Source of the DNA: an uncultured Oscillospiraceae bacterium
Lineage (GTDB): Bacteria; Bacillota; Clostridia; Oscillospirales; Ruminococcaceae
Assembly: GCA_934457235.1 (NCBI GenBank)
Contig: CAKSHT010000118.1
Location: 1-6,678, forward strand
Direction of reading: 5' to 3'
Length of the DNA: 6,678 nt
Shown: positions 1 to 6,678 of the stretch, one piece after another
Position numbering within the stretch: position 1 is the stretch's first letter
Layout: every line of letters begins with the position of its first letter
Translations under genes and position numbers: made by a program
Notes under the pieces: model-generated
Database searches by the model: none
Told to the model about the DNA's origin: nothing
The model's input: only the letters and a program-made list of their open reading frames with translations

Positions 1-34
1 CAAGGTAGCAATGTAGAAAAGATTTCAAAAAAAT

Positions 35-71
35 ATTCATAAACATTATATTTTAATGCATATTATTCACA
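35..71. promoter_or_regulatory. Possible ArgR/AhrC operator half-sites upstream of argG
   Basis: Two similar heptamers, ATTCATA at 35-41 and ATTCACA at 65-71, lie upstream of the promoter in the same orientation, with starts exactly 30 bp apart (about three helical turns). Read on the minus strand they are TATGAAT and TGTGAAT, which match the TNTGAAT half of the arginine-repressor ARG box. The second one continues as TGAATAATATGCA, an imperfect two-armed box with a spacer one base short of the usual 14-bp core. ArgR family proteins commonly control such operons, but the DNA here is very AT-rich, so chance matches are likely. Low confidence. Confidence 0.3.
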
Positions 72-88
72 TGTTGGTATTTTACCCC

Positions 89-116
89 TTGACAAACGGC
101 AGAAAAAGAGTATAAT
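89..116 (+). promoter_or_regulatory. Sigma-A type promoter of the arg cluster
   Basis: A perfect -35 hexamer TTGACA at 89-94 and a perfect -10 hexamer TATAAT at 111-116 are separated by 16 bp, one short of the ideal 17. Transcription would be expected to begin near 122-125, giving a leader of about 65 nt before the argG start codon. The DNA upstream (1-88) is AT-rich and contains no recognisable gene. This is the only convincing promoter seen in the window, and it should drive argG and, by read-through, the genes that follow. Confidence 0.88.
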
Positions 117-136
117 TAAGATTGTAAAAAAGATAA

Positions 137-155
137 CAGGAATCTAAAATTCCTG
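137..155 (+). other. Hairpin in the argG mRNA leader
   Basis: CAGGAAT (137-143) and ATTCCTG (149-155) form a perfect 7-bp inverted repeat around the 5-nt loop CTAAA. The structure would begin roughly 12-15 nt after the predicted transcription start and end 17 nt before the AAGGAG ribosome-binding site at 173-178. No run of T follows it, so it is not an intrinsic terminator. It might stabilise the 5' end of the message or serve as a protein-binding site, but the sequence alone does not decide. It does not resemble a known riboswitch or T-box, and the leader is too short for either. Confidence 0.5.
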
Positions 156-188
156 CACATCTCAAAAATCACAAGGAGATAGAACATC

Positions 189-1415
189 ATGGCTAAAGAA
201 ATCAAAAAAATAGTACTGGCTTACTCCGGCGGTCTTGACACCTCCATCATCATTCCGTGGCTGCACGAAAATTATCCCGGCTGCGAAGTTATCTGCGTTG
301 CAGGCAACGTTGGTCAGGATTCCGAGATCGTTGGTCTTGAAGAGAGAGCAAAGAAAACCGGCGCTTCCAAGCTGTACATTGAAGATATCCAGGACGAATT
401 CGTAAACGACTTCATCTTCCCGACGCTCAAGGCAGGCGCAAAGTACGAGGGCTATCTGCTCGGTACTTCCTTCGCACGTCCTCCTATCGCAAAGCGTATC
501 GTTGAGATCGCACGCAAGGAAGGCGCTGACGCTATCTGCCACGGCTGCACCGGCAAGGGCAACGACCAGGTGCGTTTTGAGCTGACTATCAAGGCTCTGG
601 CTCCTGAAATGCAGATCATCGCTCCCTGGAGAATCTGGAACATCAAGTCCCGTGAGCAGGAGATCGAGTACGCAGAGGCTCACAATGTTCCGATAAAGAT
701 CACACGTGAGACCAACTACTCCAAGGATAAGAACCTGTGGCACCTGTCCCACGAGGGTCTTGACCTTGAGGATCCGGCTAACGAGCCGCAGTACAACAAG
801 CCCGGCTTCCTGGAGCTCGGCGTATCCCCCGAACAGGCTCCCGACAAGCCTACATACGTTACTATCCACTTTGAAAAGGGTATTCCTACCGCGCTCAACG
901 GCGAGAAGATGGACGGCGTCAAGCTCATCAAGGCGCTGAACAAGCTCGGCGGCGAGAACGGTATCGGTCTGTACGACGTAGTTGAGAACCGTCTGGTAGG
1001 CATGAAGTCCAGAGGCGTTTATGAAACTCCCGGCGGAACTATTCTCTATCACGCTCACGAAGTTCTCGAAACCATCTGCCTGGACAAGGAAACCCAGCAC
1101 TACAAGGCTGGTCTGGCTCAGAAGTACGCTGACATCGTGTACAACGGACAGTGGTACACTCCCCTGCGCGAAGCTATGGACGCATTCGTAGACAAGACTC
1201 AGGAGACCTGCACCGGCGACGTTAAGCTGAAGCTCTACAAGGGCAACATCATCAACGCCGGCGTTACATCTCCGTTCACCCTCTACAGCAAGGACTTCGC
1301 TTCCTTTGATGAGGACGACGTTTACGATCAGAAGGATTCCGCAGGCTTTATCAACCTGTTCGGTCTGCCGATCCACGTAAAGGCACTCCTCGACGCTGAG
1401 AGAAACAAGAAGTAA
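189..1415 (+). CDS. argG: Argininosuccinate synthase
   Basis: This cytoplasmic enzyme joins citrulline and aspartate, using ATP (released as AMP and pyrophosphate), to form argininosuccinate, the next-to-last step of arginine synthesis. The 408-residue product has the usual length of the bacterial short type. The N-terminal ATP-pyrophosphatase loop SGGLDTS is at residues 13-19. Other family signatures are [11 protein letters not shown] (92-102), [14 protein letters not shown] (118-131), [10 protein letters not shown] (153-162), LEDPANEP (193-200) and [13 protein letters not shown] (271-283). The C-terminal part carries FDEDDVY (373-379) and GFINLFGLP (386-394). The ATG at 189 is chosen because AAGGAG (173-178) lies 10 nt upstream and the nucleotide-binding strand begins a few residues in, as is normal. 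It is first in the cluster, directly behind the promoter, and is followed by a terminator-like hairpin. This may set its expression apart from the genes downstream. No oddity is seen in the coding sequence. Confidence 0.98.
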   Translation: MAKEIKKIVLAYSGGLDTSIIIPWLHENYPGCEVICVAGNVGQDSEIVGLEERAKKTGASKLYIEDIQDEFVNDFIFPTLKAGAKYEGYLLGTSFARPPIAKRIVEIARKEGADAICHGCTGKGNDQVRFELTIKALAPEMQIIAPWRIWNIKSREQEIEYAEAHNVPIKITRETNYSKDKNLWHLSHEGLDLEDPANEPQYNKPGFLELGVSPEQAPDKPTYVTIHFEKGIPTALNGEKMDGVKLIKALNKLGGENGIGLYDVVENRLVGMKSRGVYETPGGTILYHAHEVLETICLDKETQHYKAGLAQKYADIVYNGQWYTPLREAMDAFVDKTQETCTGDVKLKLYKGNIINAGVTSPFTLYSKDFASFDEDDVYDQKDSAGFINLFGLPIHVKALLDAERNKK

Positions 1416-1427
1416 TATATCTGGAAT

Positions 1428-1476
1428 AAGATCAGGAGCGGGAAGCTCGACTTTCCGCTCTTTGATCTTTTATTTT
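1428..1476 (+). terminator. Intrinsic terminator or attenuator between argG and argH
   Basis: The outer stem pairs AAGATCA (1428-1434) with TGATCTT (1463-1469). The inner stem pairs GAGCGGGAAG (1436-1445) with CTTTCCGCTC (1451-1460), including one G-U pair. The loop is CTCGA, and only a small internal mismatch (G1435 against two T) separates the two stems. The tract TTTTATTTT at 1468-1476 follows the hairpin. This is a strong rho-independent terminator pattern for + strand transcription. No convincing promoter lies between it and argH, so argH and later genes probably depend on partial read-through. Confidence 0.82.
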
Positions 1477-1497
1477 GCAAGGATCACAAATAGAAAA

Positions 1498-1503
1498 AAG
1501 AGG
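1498..1503 (+). promoter_or_regulatory. Ribosome-binding site that fixes the argH start
   Basis: AAGAGG sits 7 nt before the ATG at 1511. The reading frame is open further upstream to a TTG at 1475, which would add 12 residues. That TTG lies in the T tract of the terminator hairpin and has only the stem and its T-rich tail before it, with no Shine-Dalgarno sequence. The ATG is also where homology to the family begins (MAEMMWAGR). Confidence 0.85.
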
Positions 1504-1510
1504 TAGTTTT

Positions 1511-2902
1511 ATGGCAGAAATGATGTGGGCGGGACGGTCCTCCCAGGGTGTTGACAGCAGAGTGAACGCGTTCAATTCATCTATCGCGTTCGACGGAAGA
1601 ATGTACAAGCAGGATATCCAGGGCAGCATCGCGCATGCCACTATGCTCGGCGAACAGGGCATAATCAGCATGAGCGACAGCCTGGAGCTTATCGGCGGAC
1701 TGAAAGAAATTCTGGCGGATATCGAAAGCGGTAAATTGCAGTTCGACATGACCGCAGAGGATATTCACATGTTCATCGAGGCGGAGCTTACAAAGCGCCT
1801 CGGCGATGTCGGAAAGCGCCTGCACACCTCCCGTTCCAGAAACGACCAGGTGGCGCTTGACATCCGTCTGTACCTCCGCGACGCAATAAAGGAGCTGCGC
1901 GAACTGGTGGTTTCCCTGGTAAGGGTACTCTGCAATATCGCAGACGAGAACACCGAAACCATCATGCCCGGTTACACACATCTCCAGCGTGCTCAGCCCA
2001 TCACATTCGGTCATCACATGATGGCGTATGCGCAGATGCTGCTCCGCGACATTGAAAGATTTGACGACACACTGCGCCGCATGAACGTTTCCCCTCTCGG
2101 AAGCTGCGCGCTTGCCGGAACCACCTACCACATAAATCGTGACCGCACCGCAGAGCTTCTCGGAATGTCAGCGCCGATGGCAAATTCACTTGACGGCGTT
2201 TCCGACCGCGATTTCTGCATTGAGCTTGCGAGCGCGATATCCATATGCATGATGCACCTCTCACGTTTCTCCGAGGAGATAATCATGTGGTGCAGCTGGG
2301 AGTTCAAGTTCATTGAACTTTCCGACCGTTTCTCCACTGGTTCAAGCATCATGCCGCAGAAGAAGAACCCTGACGTAACCGAGCTTATCCGCGGAAAGAC
2401 AGCCCGCGTTATCGGCGACAATATGACGCTCCTCGCAATGATGAAGGGACTTCCCCTCGCATACAACAAGGACATGCAGGAGGACAAGGAAGCTATCTTC
2501 GACGCAGTTGACAATCTGAAACTCTGCCTTACAACATTTATCCCCATGCTCGAAACAATGACGCTCTACAAGGATAACATGCGACGCGCCGCTGCAAAGG
2601 GATTCATCAACGCGACCGACTGCGCTGACTACCTCGTAAAAAAGGGAATGCCGTTCCGCACTGCGTACAAGATCACCGGCGGACTTGTCGCGCACTGCAT
2701 CGAGCTCGGAACAACACTTGAGGAACTCCCGCTCGCCGATTATCAGAAGCAGAGCGAGCTGTTCACCGAGGACGTTTACAACGCGATCAGCCTTGACACC
2801 TGCGTAAAGGAGCGCAAGTCCTTCGGCGGCCCTGCTCCCGAAAGCGTTAAGACGCAGATCGCACTCACCAGAAAAAGACTGGAGGAACTCTGTAATGGTT
2901 AA
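1511..2902 (+). CDS. argH: Argininosuccinate lyase
   Basis: This enzyme splits argininosuccinate into arginine and fumarate, the last step of the pathway. It belongs to the fumarase/aspartase superfamily, whose members act as homotetramers. From the ATG at 1511 the product is 463 residues, a normal family length. Visible signatures are the N-terminal MWAGR (5-9), the substrate-binding stretch TSRSRNDQV (106-114), PGYTHLQRAQP (153-163) with the conserved His157, NSLDGVSDRDF (225-235), and the superfamily signature loop GSSIMPQKKNPD (277-288). That loop carries the catalytic serine (278 or 279). LAYNKDMQEDKE (316-327) follows. The gene starts 95 bp after argG, beyond a terminator-like hairpin, and its last 8 bases overlap argC, so the two are probably translationally coupled. 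All expected active-site blocks are present. A longer form beginning at the TTG at 1475 is possible but not supported. Confidence 0.97.
   Translation: MAEMMWAGRSSQGVDSRVNAFNSSIAFDGRMYKQDIQGSIAHATMLGEQGIISMSDSLELIGGLKEILADIESGKLQFDMTAEDIHMFIEAELTKRLGDVGKRLHTSRSRNDQVALDIRLYLRDAIKELRELVVSLVRVLCNIADENTETIMPGYTHLQRAQPITFGHHMMAYAQMLLRDIERFDDTLRRMNVSPLGSCALAGTTYHINRDRTAELLGMSAPMANSLDGVSDRDFCIELASAISICMMHLSRFSEEIIMWCSWEFKFIELSDRFSTGSSIMPQKKNPDVTELIRGKTARVIGDNMTLLAMMKGLPLAYNKDMQEDKEAIFDAVDNLKLCLTTFIPMLETMTLYKDNMRRAAAKGFINATDCADYLVKKGMPFRTAYKITGGLVAHCIELGTTLEELPLADYQKQSELFTEDVYNAISLDTCVKERKSFGGPAPESVKTQIALTRKRLEELCNG
2881..2885 (+). promoter_or_regulatory. argC ribosome-binding site inside argH
   Basis: GGAGG lies within the last codons of argH, 9 nt before the argC ATG at 2895. 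Ribosomes finishing argH at the TAA at 2900-2902 would pass directly over this site and stop on the argC start region. That arrangement favours coupled translation of the two genes. Confidence 0.8.
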
Positions 2903-3830
2903 GGTTTACATTGATGGTCAGGAAGGCACCACCGGATTAAAGATACTGGAGCGCTTCAAGAACCGCAATGACATAGAATTACTCCGTATCGACGAGGACA
3001 AACGCAAGGATTCCGATGAGCGCAGAAAGCTCATTCACAGCGCGGATTTCACGTTCCTCTGCCTGCCGGACGCCGCGGCCAAGGAAGCGGTAGCGCTCGC
3101 CGAGGGAAGCAATACACGTATCATCGACGCTTCCACCGCGCACAGAACAAATCCCGACTGGGCGTACGGATTCCCGGAGCTTGGCGCAGATTTCCGCGAG
3201 AAGATCGCGCACTCCGCAAGAACCGCGGTTCCCGGCTGCTATGCAAGCGGATTTGTTTCAATGGTTTATCCGCTTGTGAAGCTTGGTATCCTCCCGAAAG
3301 ACTACCCAGTAAGCGTTCACGCGGTTTCCGGCTACAGCGGCGCGGGCAAGAAAGCGATCGCGGTCTATGAGAGCGACGACCGTCCCGCGGGCTTCGACAG
3401 CCCCCGTCAGTACGCGCTGACCCAGCAGCACAAGCATCTCCCGGAAATGCAGAAGATATGCGGACTGGATTATGCGCCTGCGTTCAATCCGCTGGTCTGC
3501 GATTATTTCAGCGGCATGGTGGTTTCACTTCCGCTGCACACGAGGCTTCTCACAAAGAAGTACAACGCTGATGATATCCGCAAGGCGCTTGACGAGTATT
3601 ACACAGGTGCGAACTTCGTCAAGGTGATGCCCGATGGCGACCCGCAGGACGGCTTCATCAGCGCAAACGACCTCAGCGGCACCAACATGATGCAGCTTTT
3701 CGTGAACGGAAACGACGACAGACTCATCCTCTGTTCAAGACTTGATAACTTAGGAAAGGGAGCAAGCGGCGCGGCAGTACAGTGCCTCAACATCATGATG
3801 GGCATCGACGAAACCACCGGGCTTCTCTGA
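2895..3830 (+). CDS. argC: N-acetyl-gamma-glutamyl-phosphate reductase, short type 2 form
   Basis: ArgC uses NADPH to reduce N-acetylglutamyl-5-phosphate to N-acetylglutamate-5-semialdehyde, the third step towards ornithine. The product has 311 residues, shorter than the roughly 335-350 of the common type 1 enzyme. It begins VYIDGQEGTTGL (4-15), the dinucleotide-binding loop pattern typical of the type 2 subfamily, instead of the type 1 GxSGYxG form. The nucleophilic cysteine is Cys115 in PGCYASG (113-119). A likely catalytic histidine lies in HKHLPE (179-184). Other conserved blocks are SGYSGAGKK (145-153) and LDNLGKGASGAAVQ (283-296). The start overlaps the end of argH by 8 bp and has its own GGAGG. 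It sits next to argJ and argB, whose products supply its substrate. The general function is secure, and the type 2 assignment comes from length and motif pattern. Confidence 0.96.
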   Translation: MVKVYIDGQEGTTGLKILERFKNRNDIELLRIDEDKRKDSDERRKLIHSADFTFLCLPDAAAKEAVALAEGSNTRIIDASTAHRTNPDWAYGFPELGADFREKIAHSARTAVPGCYASGFVSMVYPLVKLGILPKDYPVSVHAVSGYSGAGKKAIAVYESDDRPAGFDSPRQYALTQQHKHLPEMQKICGLDYAPAFNPLVCDYFSGMVVSLPLHTRLLTKKYNADDIRKALDEYYTGANFVKVMPDGDPQDGFISANDLSGTNMMQLFVNGNDDRLILCSRLDNLGKGASGAAVQCLNIMMGIDETTGLL

Positions 3831-3841
3831 GGTGAAATAAA

Positions 3842-5077
3842 ATGGTTAAATTTGAAGGATACGAATTCGTGGACGGCGGCGTTTGCGCTGCCGAGGGCTT
3901 CACCGCTGCCGGCGTGATCGCCGGAATAAAGGCAGGCAACACCACCAAGCGCGACCTCGCGATGATCTACTGCGCTGAGCGCTGCAAGTCAGCCGCACTC
4001 TACACCACCAACAAGGTAAAGGGCGCTCCTATTTATGTTACAAAAAAGCACCTTGAGGACGGCTACGCGCAGGCGATCATCGTAAACTCAGGCAATGCGA
4101 ACACCTGCAATGAAAACGGCATTGAGATCGCAGAGCAGATGTGCGAACTGACTGCGGAAGCCCTGGACATAGATGCAAACGATGTACTGGTCGGTTCTAC
4201 TGGCGTTATCGGCCAGCCGCTTTCCATCAAGCCGATAAAGGCGCGCATTCCCACCCTCGCAAAGGAGCTTTCCTCCAAGAAGAGCGGCGACGCATGCGAA
4301 GCCATCATGACCACCGACACCCGCAAGAAAGAACTTGCAGTAGAATTTGAGATCGAGGGCAGGAAGTGCCACGTCGGCGGTATCTCCAAGGGAAGCGGAA
4401 TGATCGCACCGAACATGGCTACTATGCTCGGCTTCATCACCACAGATGTCGCTATCTGTCATGAACTGCTGGAAAAGGCGCTGCGCAAAGTAAATCTGCT
4501 GACCTACAGCATGGTGAGCGTTGACGGCGACACTTCCACAAACGATACGCTGATACTCATGAGCAGCGGTCTTGCAAAGAACACTGAGATCACAGCCGAG
4601 GACAAGAACTATGAGAAGTTTGAAAACGCGCTGTACGCCGTTATGATGAACCTCGCACGCGAGACCGCCCGCGACGGCGAGGGCGCTACAAAGCTCCTGG
4701 AATGCATAGTTAAGGGCGCTCCGGACGAGAACACCGCAAAGATCGTTGCCAAGTCCGTTATCTCCTCCAGTCTGGTAAAAGCTGCTATGTTCGCCGCTGA
4801 TGCAAACTGGGGCAGAATTCTCTGCGCTATCGGCTACGCAAAGGCAGATTTCGACATCTCCAAGGTTTCCGTAGAGCTTGCCAGCGAAAAGGGAAAGATC
4901 ACAGTATGCACTAACGGCGCCGGAATCAGCTTCTCTGAGGAAGCTGCAAAGGAGATACTCTCCGAAGAGGAGATAAAGGTACTCGTTGACCTGCACTGCG
5001 GCGAGGGCCAAGCAATCGCGTGGGGCTGCGACCTTACGTTCGAATATGTAAAGATAAACGCGGAATACCGCACATAA
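3842..5077 (+). CDS. argJ: Glutamate N-acetyltransferase / ornithine acetyltransferase
   Basis: ArgJ moves the acetyl group from N-acetylornithine to glutamate, releasing ornithine and regenerating N-acetylglutamate, so the acetyl group is recycled. Bifunctional members also use acetyl-CoA, and the sequence alone does not show which type this is. The 411-residue product has normal length. Family proteins are made as a precursor that cuts itself between Ala and Thr in a conserved ATML motif. Here that is Ala193/Thr194 within APNMATMLG (189-197), giving chains of about 193 and 218 residues with Thr194 as the nucleophile. STGVIG (119-124) supplies the expected oxyanion-hole Thr-Gly. NSGNANTC (82-89), SVDGDTSTND (226-235), GEGATK (279-284) and AADANWGR (318-325) are further family blocks. 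The protein ends with the typical INAEYRT. The ATG is preceded by GAGGTGA (3829-3835). No argA or argE is visible, which fits a cyclic pathway. Confidence 0.97.
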   Translation: MVKFEGYEFVDGGVCAAEGFTAAGVIAGIKAGNTTKRDLAMIYCAERCKSAALYTTNKVKGAPIYVTKKHLEDGYAQAIIVNSGNANTCNENGIEIAEQMCELTAEALDIDANDVLVGSTGVIGQPLSIKPIKARIPTLAKELSSKKSGDACEAIMTTDTRKKELAVEFEIEGRKCHVGGISKGSGMIAPNMATMLGFITTDVAICHELLEKALRKVNLLTYSMVSVDGDTSTNDTLILMSSGLAKNTEITAEDKNYEKFENALYAVMMNLARETARDGEGATKLLECIVKGAPDENTAKIVAKSVISSSLVKAAMFAADANWGRILCAIGYAKADFDISKVSVELASEKGKITVCTNGAGISFSEEAAKEILSEEEIKVLVDLHCGEGQAIAWGCDLTFEYVKINAEYRT

Positions 5078-5093
5078 AAAAGGAGCAGAGGAA

Positions 5094-5948
5094 ATGCAGA
5101 TAGACTACGACATACGGGCGAATGCGCTTGTTGAGGCGCTCCCCTACTTACAGGAATACAATGACAAGGTAGTCGTCGTTAAGTACGGCGGAAACGCCAT
5201 GACCAACGAAACCCTCAAGCAGGCAGTCATGCAGGATATCGTGCTGCTGTCCCTGGTGGGTATCAAGGTAGTCCTGGTGCACGGCGGCGGTCCTGAGATC
5301 AACGCCATGCTCAAGAAGATCAACAAGGCAAGCGAGTTCGTCAACGGACTGCGCTACACCGACGAGGAGACAATCGACATCGTACAGATGGTTCTCGCCG
5401 GCAAGGTAAACAAGGACCTTGTACAGCTTCTGGAGCGCGCTGGCGGCAAGGCAATGGGGCTCTGCGGTCTTGACGGAAATCTCATCAAGGCAAAGCAGCT
5501 GAACCCCGACCTTGGCTACGTCGGAGAAATCACGGAGATACACCCGGACGTTATCAACACCGCGCTCGGCAACGGATATATCCCGGTAGTTTCCACCGTT
5601 GCTGCGGGCGAGAACGGCGAAGTATACAACATAAATGCAGACACTGCGGCCGCACGAATCGCGGCTGAAATGGGCGCAGCTAACCTCATTCTGCTGACGG
5701 ATATCAAGGGACTTCTTGAGGACAAGGACGACGACAATACCCTTATCAGAGTCGTTGGCGTCAGCGAAGTTCCCTATCTCAAGAACCAGGGCATAATTTC
5801 CGGCGGCATGATACCGAAGATCGACTGCTGCGTTGAAGCTGTGCGCCGCGGAGTTAAAAAGACCAACATCATCGACGGACGTATTCCGCATTCTATCCTT
5901 ATTGAGCTGCTGACCGATATCGGCGCAGGCACGATGATAATTCCGTAA
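5094..5948 (+). CDS. argB: Acetylglutamate kinase, probably arginine-sensitive
   Basis: ArgB phosphorylates N-acetylglutamate with ATP, the second step towards ornithine and the usual point of feedback control. The product is 284 residues and belongs to the amino-acid kinase family. Nucleotide and substrate-binding motifs are VKYGGNAM (29-36, with Lys30), VHGGGPEIN (62-70), YNINADTAA (178-186), LLTDIKGLL (200-208) and GGMIPKI (237-243, with Lys242). Before the first strand there is a stretch of about 25 residues containing ANALVEALPYLQEY (9-22). This matches the N-terminal helix found in hexameric, arginine-inhibited enzymes and missing from the shorter E. coli type. The C-terminal block with GAGTMI (277-282) also fits the arginine-sensitive class. 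Feedback inhibition is therefore inferred, not proven. AAGGAG (5080-5085) is 8 nt before the ATG, and the gene lies 16 bp after argJ. Confidence 0.97.
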   Translation: MQIDYDIRANALVEALPYLQEYNDKVVVVKYGGNAMTNETLKQAVMQDIVLLSLVGIKVVLVHGGGPEINAMLKKINKASEFVNGLRYTDEETIDIVQMVLAGKVNKDLVQLLERAGGKAMGLCGLDGNLIKAKQLNPDLGYVGEITEIHPDVINTALGNGYIPVVSTVAAGENGEVYNINADTAAARIAAEMGAANLILLTDIKGLLEDKDDDNTLIRVVGVSEVPYLKNQGIISGGMIPKIDCCVEAVRRGVKKTNIIDGRIPHSILIELLTDIGAGTMIIP

Positions 5949-5960
5949 GAGGTGACTAAA

Positions 5961-6678
5961 ATGAGCACGATTGAACAGTTCAACAAATATGTAATGCCCT
6001 CCTACGGCAGATACGACCTGGTTCTCGACAAGGGCGAAGGGCGCCAGGCAGTTGACGAGAACGGCAAAGAGTACATAGATTTCGGCAGCGGAATCGGAAC
6101 AAACTCCCTTGGCTACTGCAACGGGGACTGGGTAAAGGCGGTATGCGACCAGGCGCACAAGATACAGCATACGTCAAATTACTACTACACAAAGGTACAG
6201 GCGGATTTCGCAAAGGCTCTCTGCCAGACCGCAGGCTACACCGATATGTTCTTTGGCAATTCCGGCGCGGAAGCAAACGAATGTGCCATTAAAATCGCGC
6301 GTAAGTACAGCTTCGATAAGTACGGCAAGGGACGCCACAACATAATCACCCTGGTGAACAGCTTCCACGGCAGAACGCTCTGCACACTGTCTGCGACCGG
6401 TCAGGACGTGTTCCACAACTACTTCTTCCCGTTCGTTGAGGGCTTTATCAACGTTGAAGCCAACAACATCGAGGATCTCCGCGCAAAGCTCGACGATACG
6501 GTATGCGCTGTAATGTTTGAGTACATTCAGGGCGAGGGCGGCGTTATGGCTCTCCAGCAGGATTTCGTTGACGAGATTTTCAGGCTCTGCGCAGAAAAGG
6601 ACGTACTCACCATTGCGGACGAGGTTCAGACCGGCGTCGGCAGAACAGGTAAGTTCCTTGCAGGCGATAATTTCGGCA
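5961..6678 (+). CDS. argD: Acetylornithine aminotransferase, 5' part only
   Basis: ArgD transfers an amino group from glutamate to N-acetylglutamate semialdehyde, giving N-acetylornithine. It is a class III, PLP-dependent aminotransferase, and related enzymes may also serve lysine synthesis. The window holds the first 239 codons plus one base, and the frame is open to the right edge. The full protein is usually about 390-400 residues. Visible motifs are NKYVMPSYGRYDL (8-20), FGNSGAEANECAIK (98-111) for cofactor-phosphate binding, SFHGRT (134-139), and DEVQTGVGRTGK (220-231), which contains the aspartate expected to contact the PLP ring nitrogen. The lysine that binds PLP would lie beyond the window, so an intact active site cannot be confirmed. 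GAGGTGA (5949-5955) lies 5 nt before the ATG, only 12 bp after argB. Position after argC-argJ-argB supports the acetylornithine role over other class III aminotransferases. Confidence 0.95.
   Translation, partial: MSTIEQFNKYVMPSYGRYDLVLDKGEGRQAVDENGKEYIDFGSGIGTNSLGYCNGDWVKAVCDQAHKIQHTSNYYYTKVQADFAKALCQTAGYTDMFFGNSGAEANECAIKIARKYSFDKYGKGRHNIITLVNSFHGRTLCTLSATGQDVFHNYFFPFVEGFINVEANNIEDLRAKLDDTVCAVMFEYIQGEGGVMALQQDFVDEIFRLCAEKDVLTIADEVQTGVGRTGKFLAGDNFG

Noticed and set aside
159..180. ATCTC (159-163) could pair with GAGAT (176-180) and mask the argG ribosome-binding site
   Set aside because: Only five base pairs with a 12-nt loop are possible. This is too weak to propose as a translational switch.
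117..188. Leader peptide or T-box type attenuation before argG
   Set aside because: The leader has no ATG or GTG before the argG start, and its only TTG is followed at once by a stop. It is too short for a T-box and lacks a terminator.
162..1376. A 404-codon open frame on the minus strand opposite argG, and similar long minus-strand frames opposite argJ (4088-5011) and argB (5148-6170)
   Set aside because: They lie antisense to clearly identified conserved genes, and their translations show no recognisable domain. Biased codon use in the real genes readily leaves the opposite frame open.
1463..1486. TGATCTT could pair with AGGATCA (1480-1486) as an alternative to the terminator's outer stem
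   Set aside because: GATC is self-complementary, so this pairing arises easily, and it leaves the GC-rich inner stem untouched. It does not form a credible antiterminator.
1462..1493. Possible second promoter before argH using TTGATC as -35
   Set aside because: No acceptable -10 sequence lies at 16-18 bp, and the hexamer is part of the terminator stem.
1475..1510. Upstream TTG start that would extend ArgH by 12 residues
   Set aside because: It lies in the T tract of the terminator hairpin and has no ribosome-binding site. The ATG at 1511 has AAGAGG at good spacing and matches the family's N-terminus.

Overview
The window is a compact arginine-biosynthesis gene cluster, all on the + strand, in the order argG, argH, argC, argJ, argB, argD. 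The last gene is cut by the right edge. The codons are moderately GC-rich and the leader and spacers are AT-rich. Ribosome-binding sites are strong AGGAGG-type sequences and the promoter is a near-consensus sigma-A type. The short type-2 ArgC and the ArgJ-based pathway fit these features. Together they suggest a Gram-positive anaerobe of the Clostridia, perhaps the Ruminococcus/Oscillospiraceae group. The taxon is an inference from general character, not from a marker gene.

Layout. Positions 1-188 are the control region. It holds AT-rich DNA with two ArgR-like half-sites, a sigma-A promoter (-35 at 89-94, -10 at 111-116), a short leader with a perfect 7-bp hairpin, and the argG ribosome-binding site. 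argG (189-1415) is followed by a 95-bp spacer, which carries a strong intrinsic-terminator-like hairpin at 1428-1476. From argH (1511) onward the genes are packed tightly. argH overlaps argC by 8 bp, and the gaps argC-argJ, argJ-argB and argB-argD are 11, 16 and 12 bp. Each gene has its own ribosome-binding site.

How the genes work together. ArgJ makes N-acetylglutamate, probably by moving the acetyl group from N-acetylornithine onto glutamate. ArgB phosphorylates it, ArgC reduces it to the semialdehyde, and ArgD transaminates that to N-acetylornithine. ArgJ then releases ornithine. Ornithine carbamoyltransferase (argF) is needed next and is not in the window. ArgG and ArgH then convert citrulline to argininosuccinate and on to arginine. 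ArgB has the N-terminal helix region typical of arginine-inhibited enzymes, so feedback control probably acts there.

This is a conventional metabolic operon, and I see no sign of a new biological system. The points worth a second look are regulatory: the terminator inside the cluster, the leader hairpin and the possible ArgR half-sites. No mobile element, CRISPR array, tRNA or rRNA is visible.
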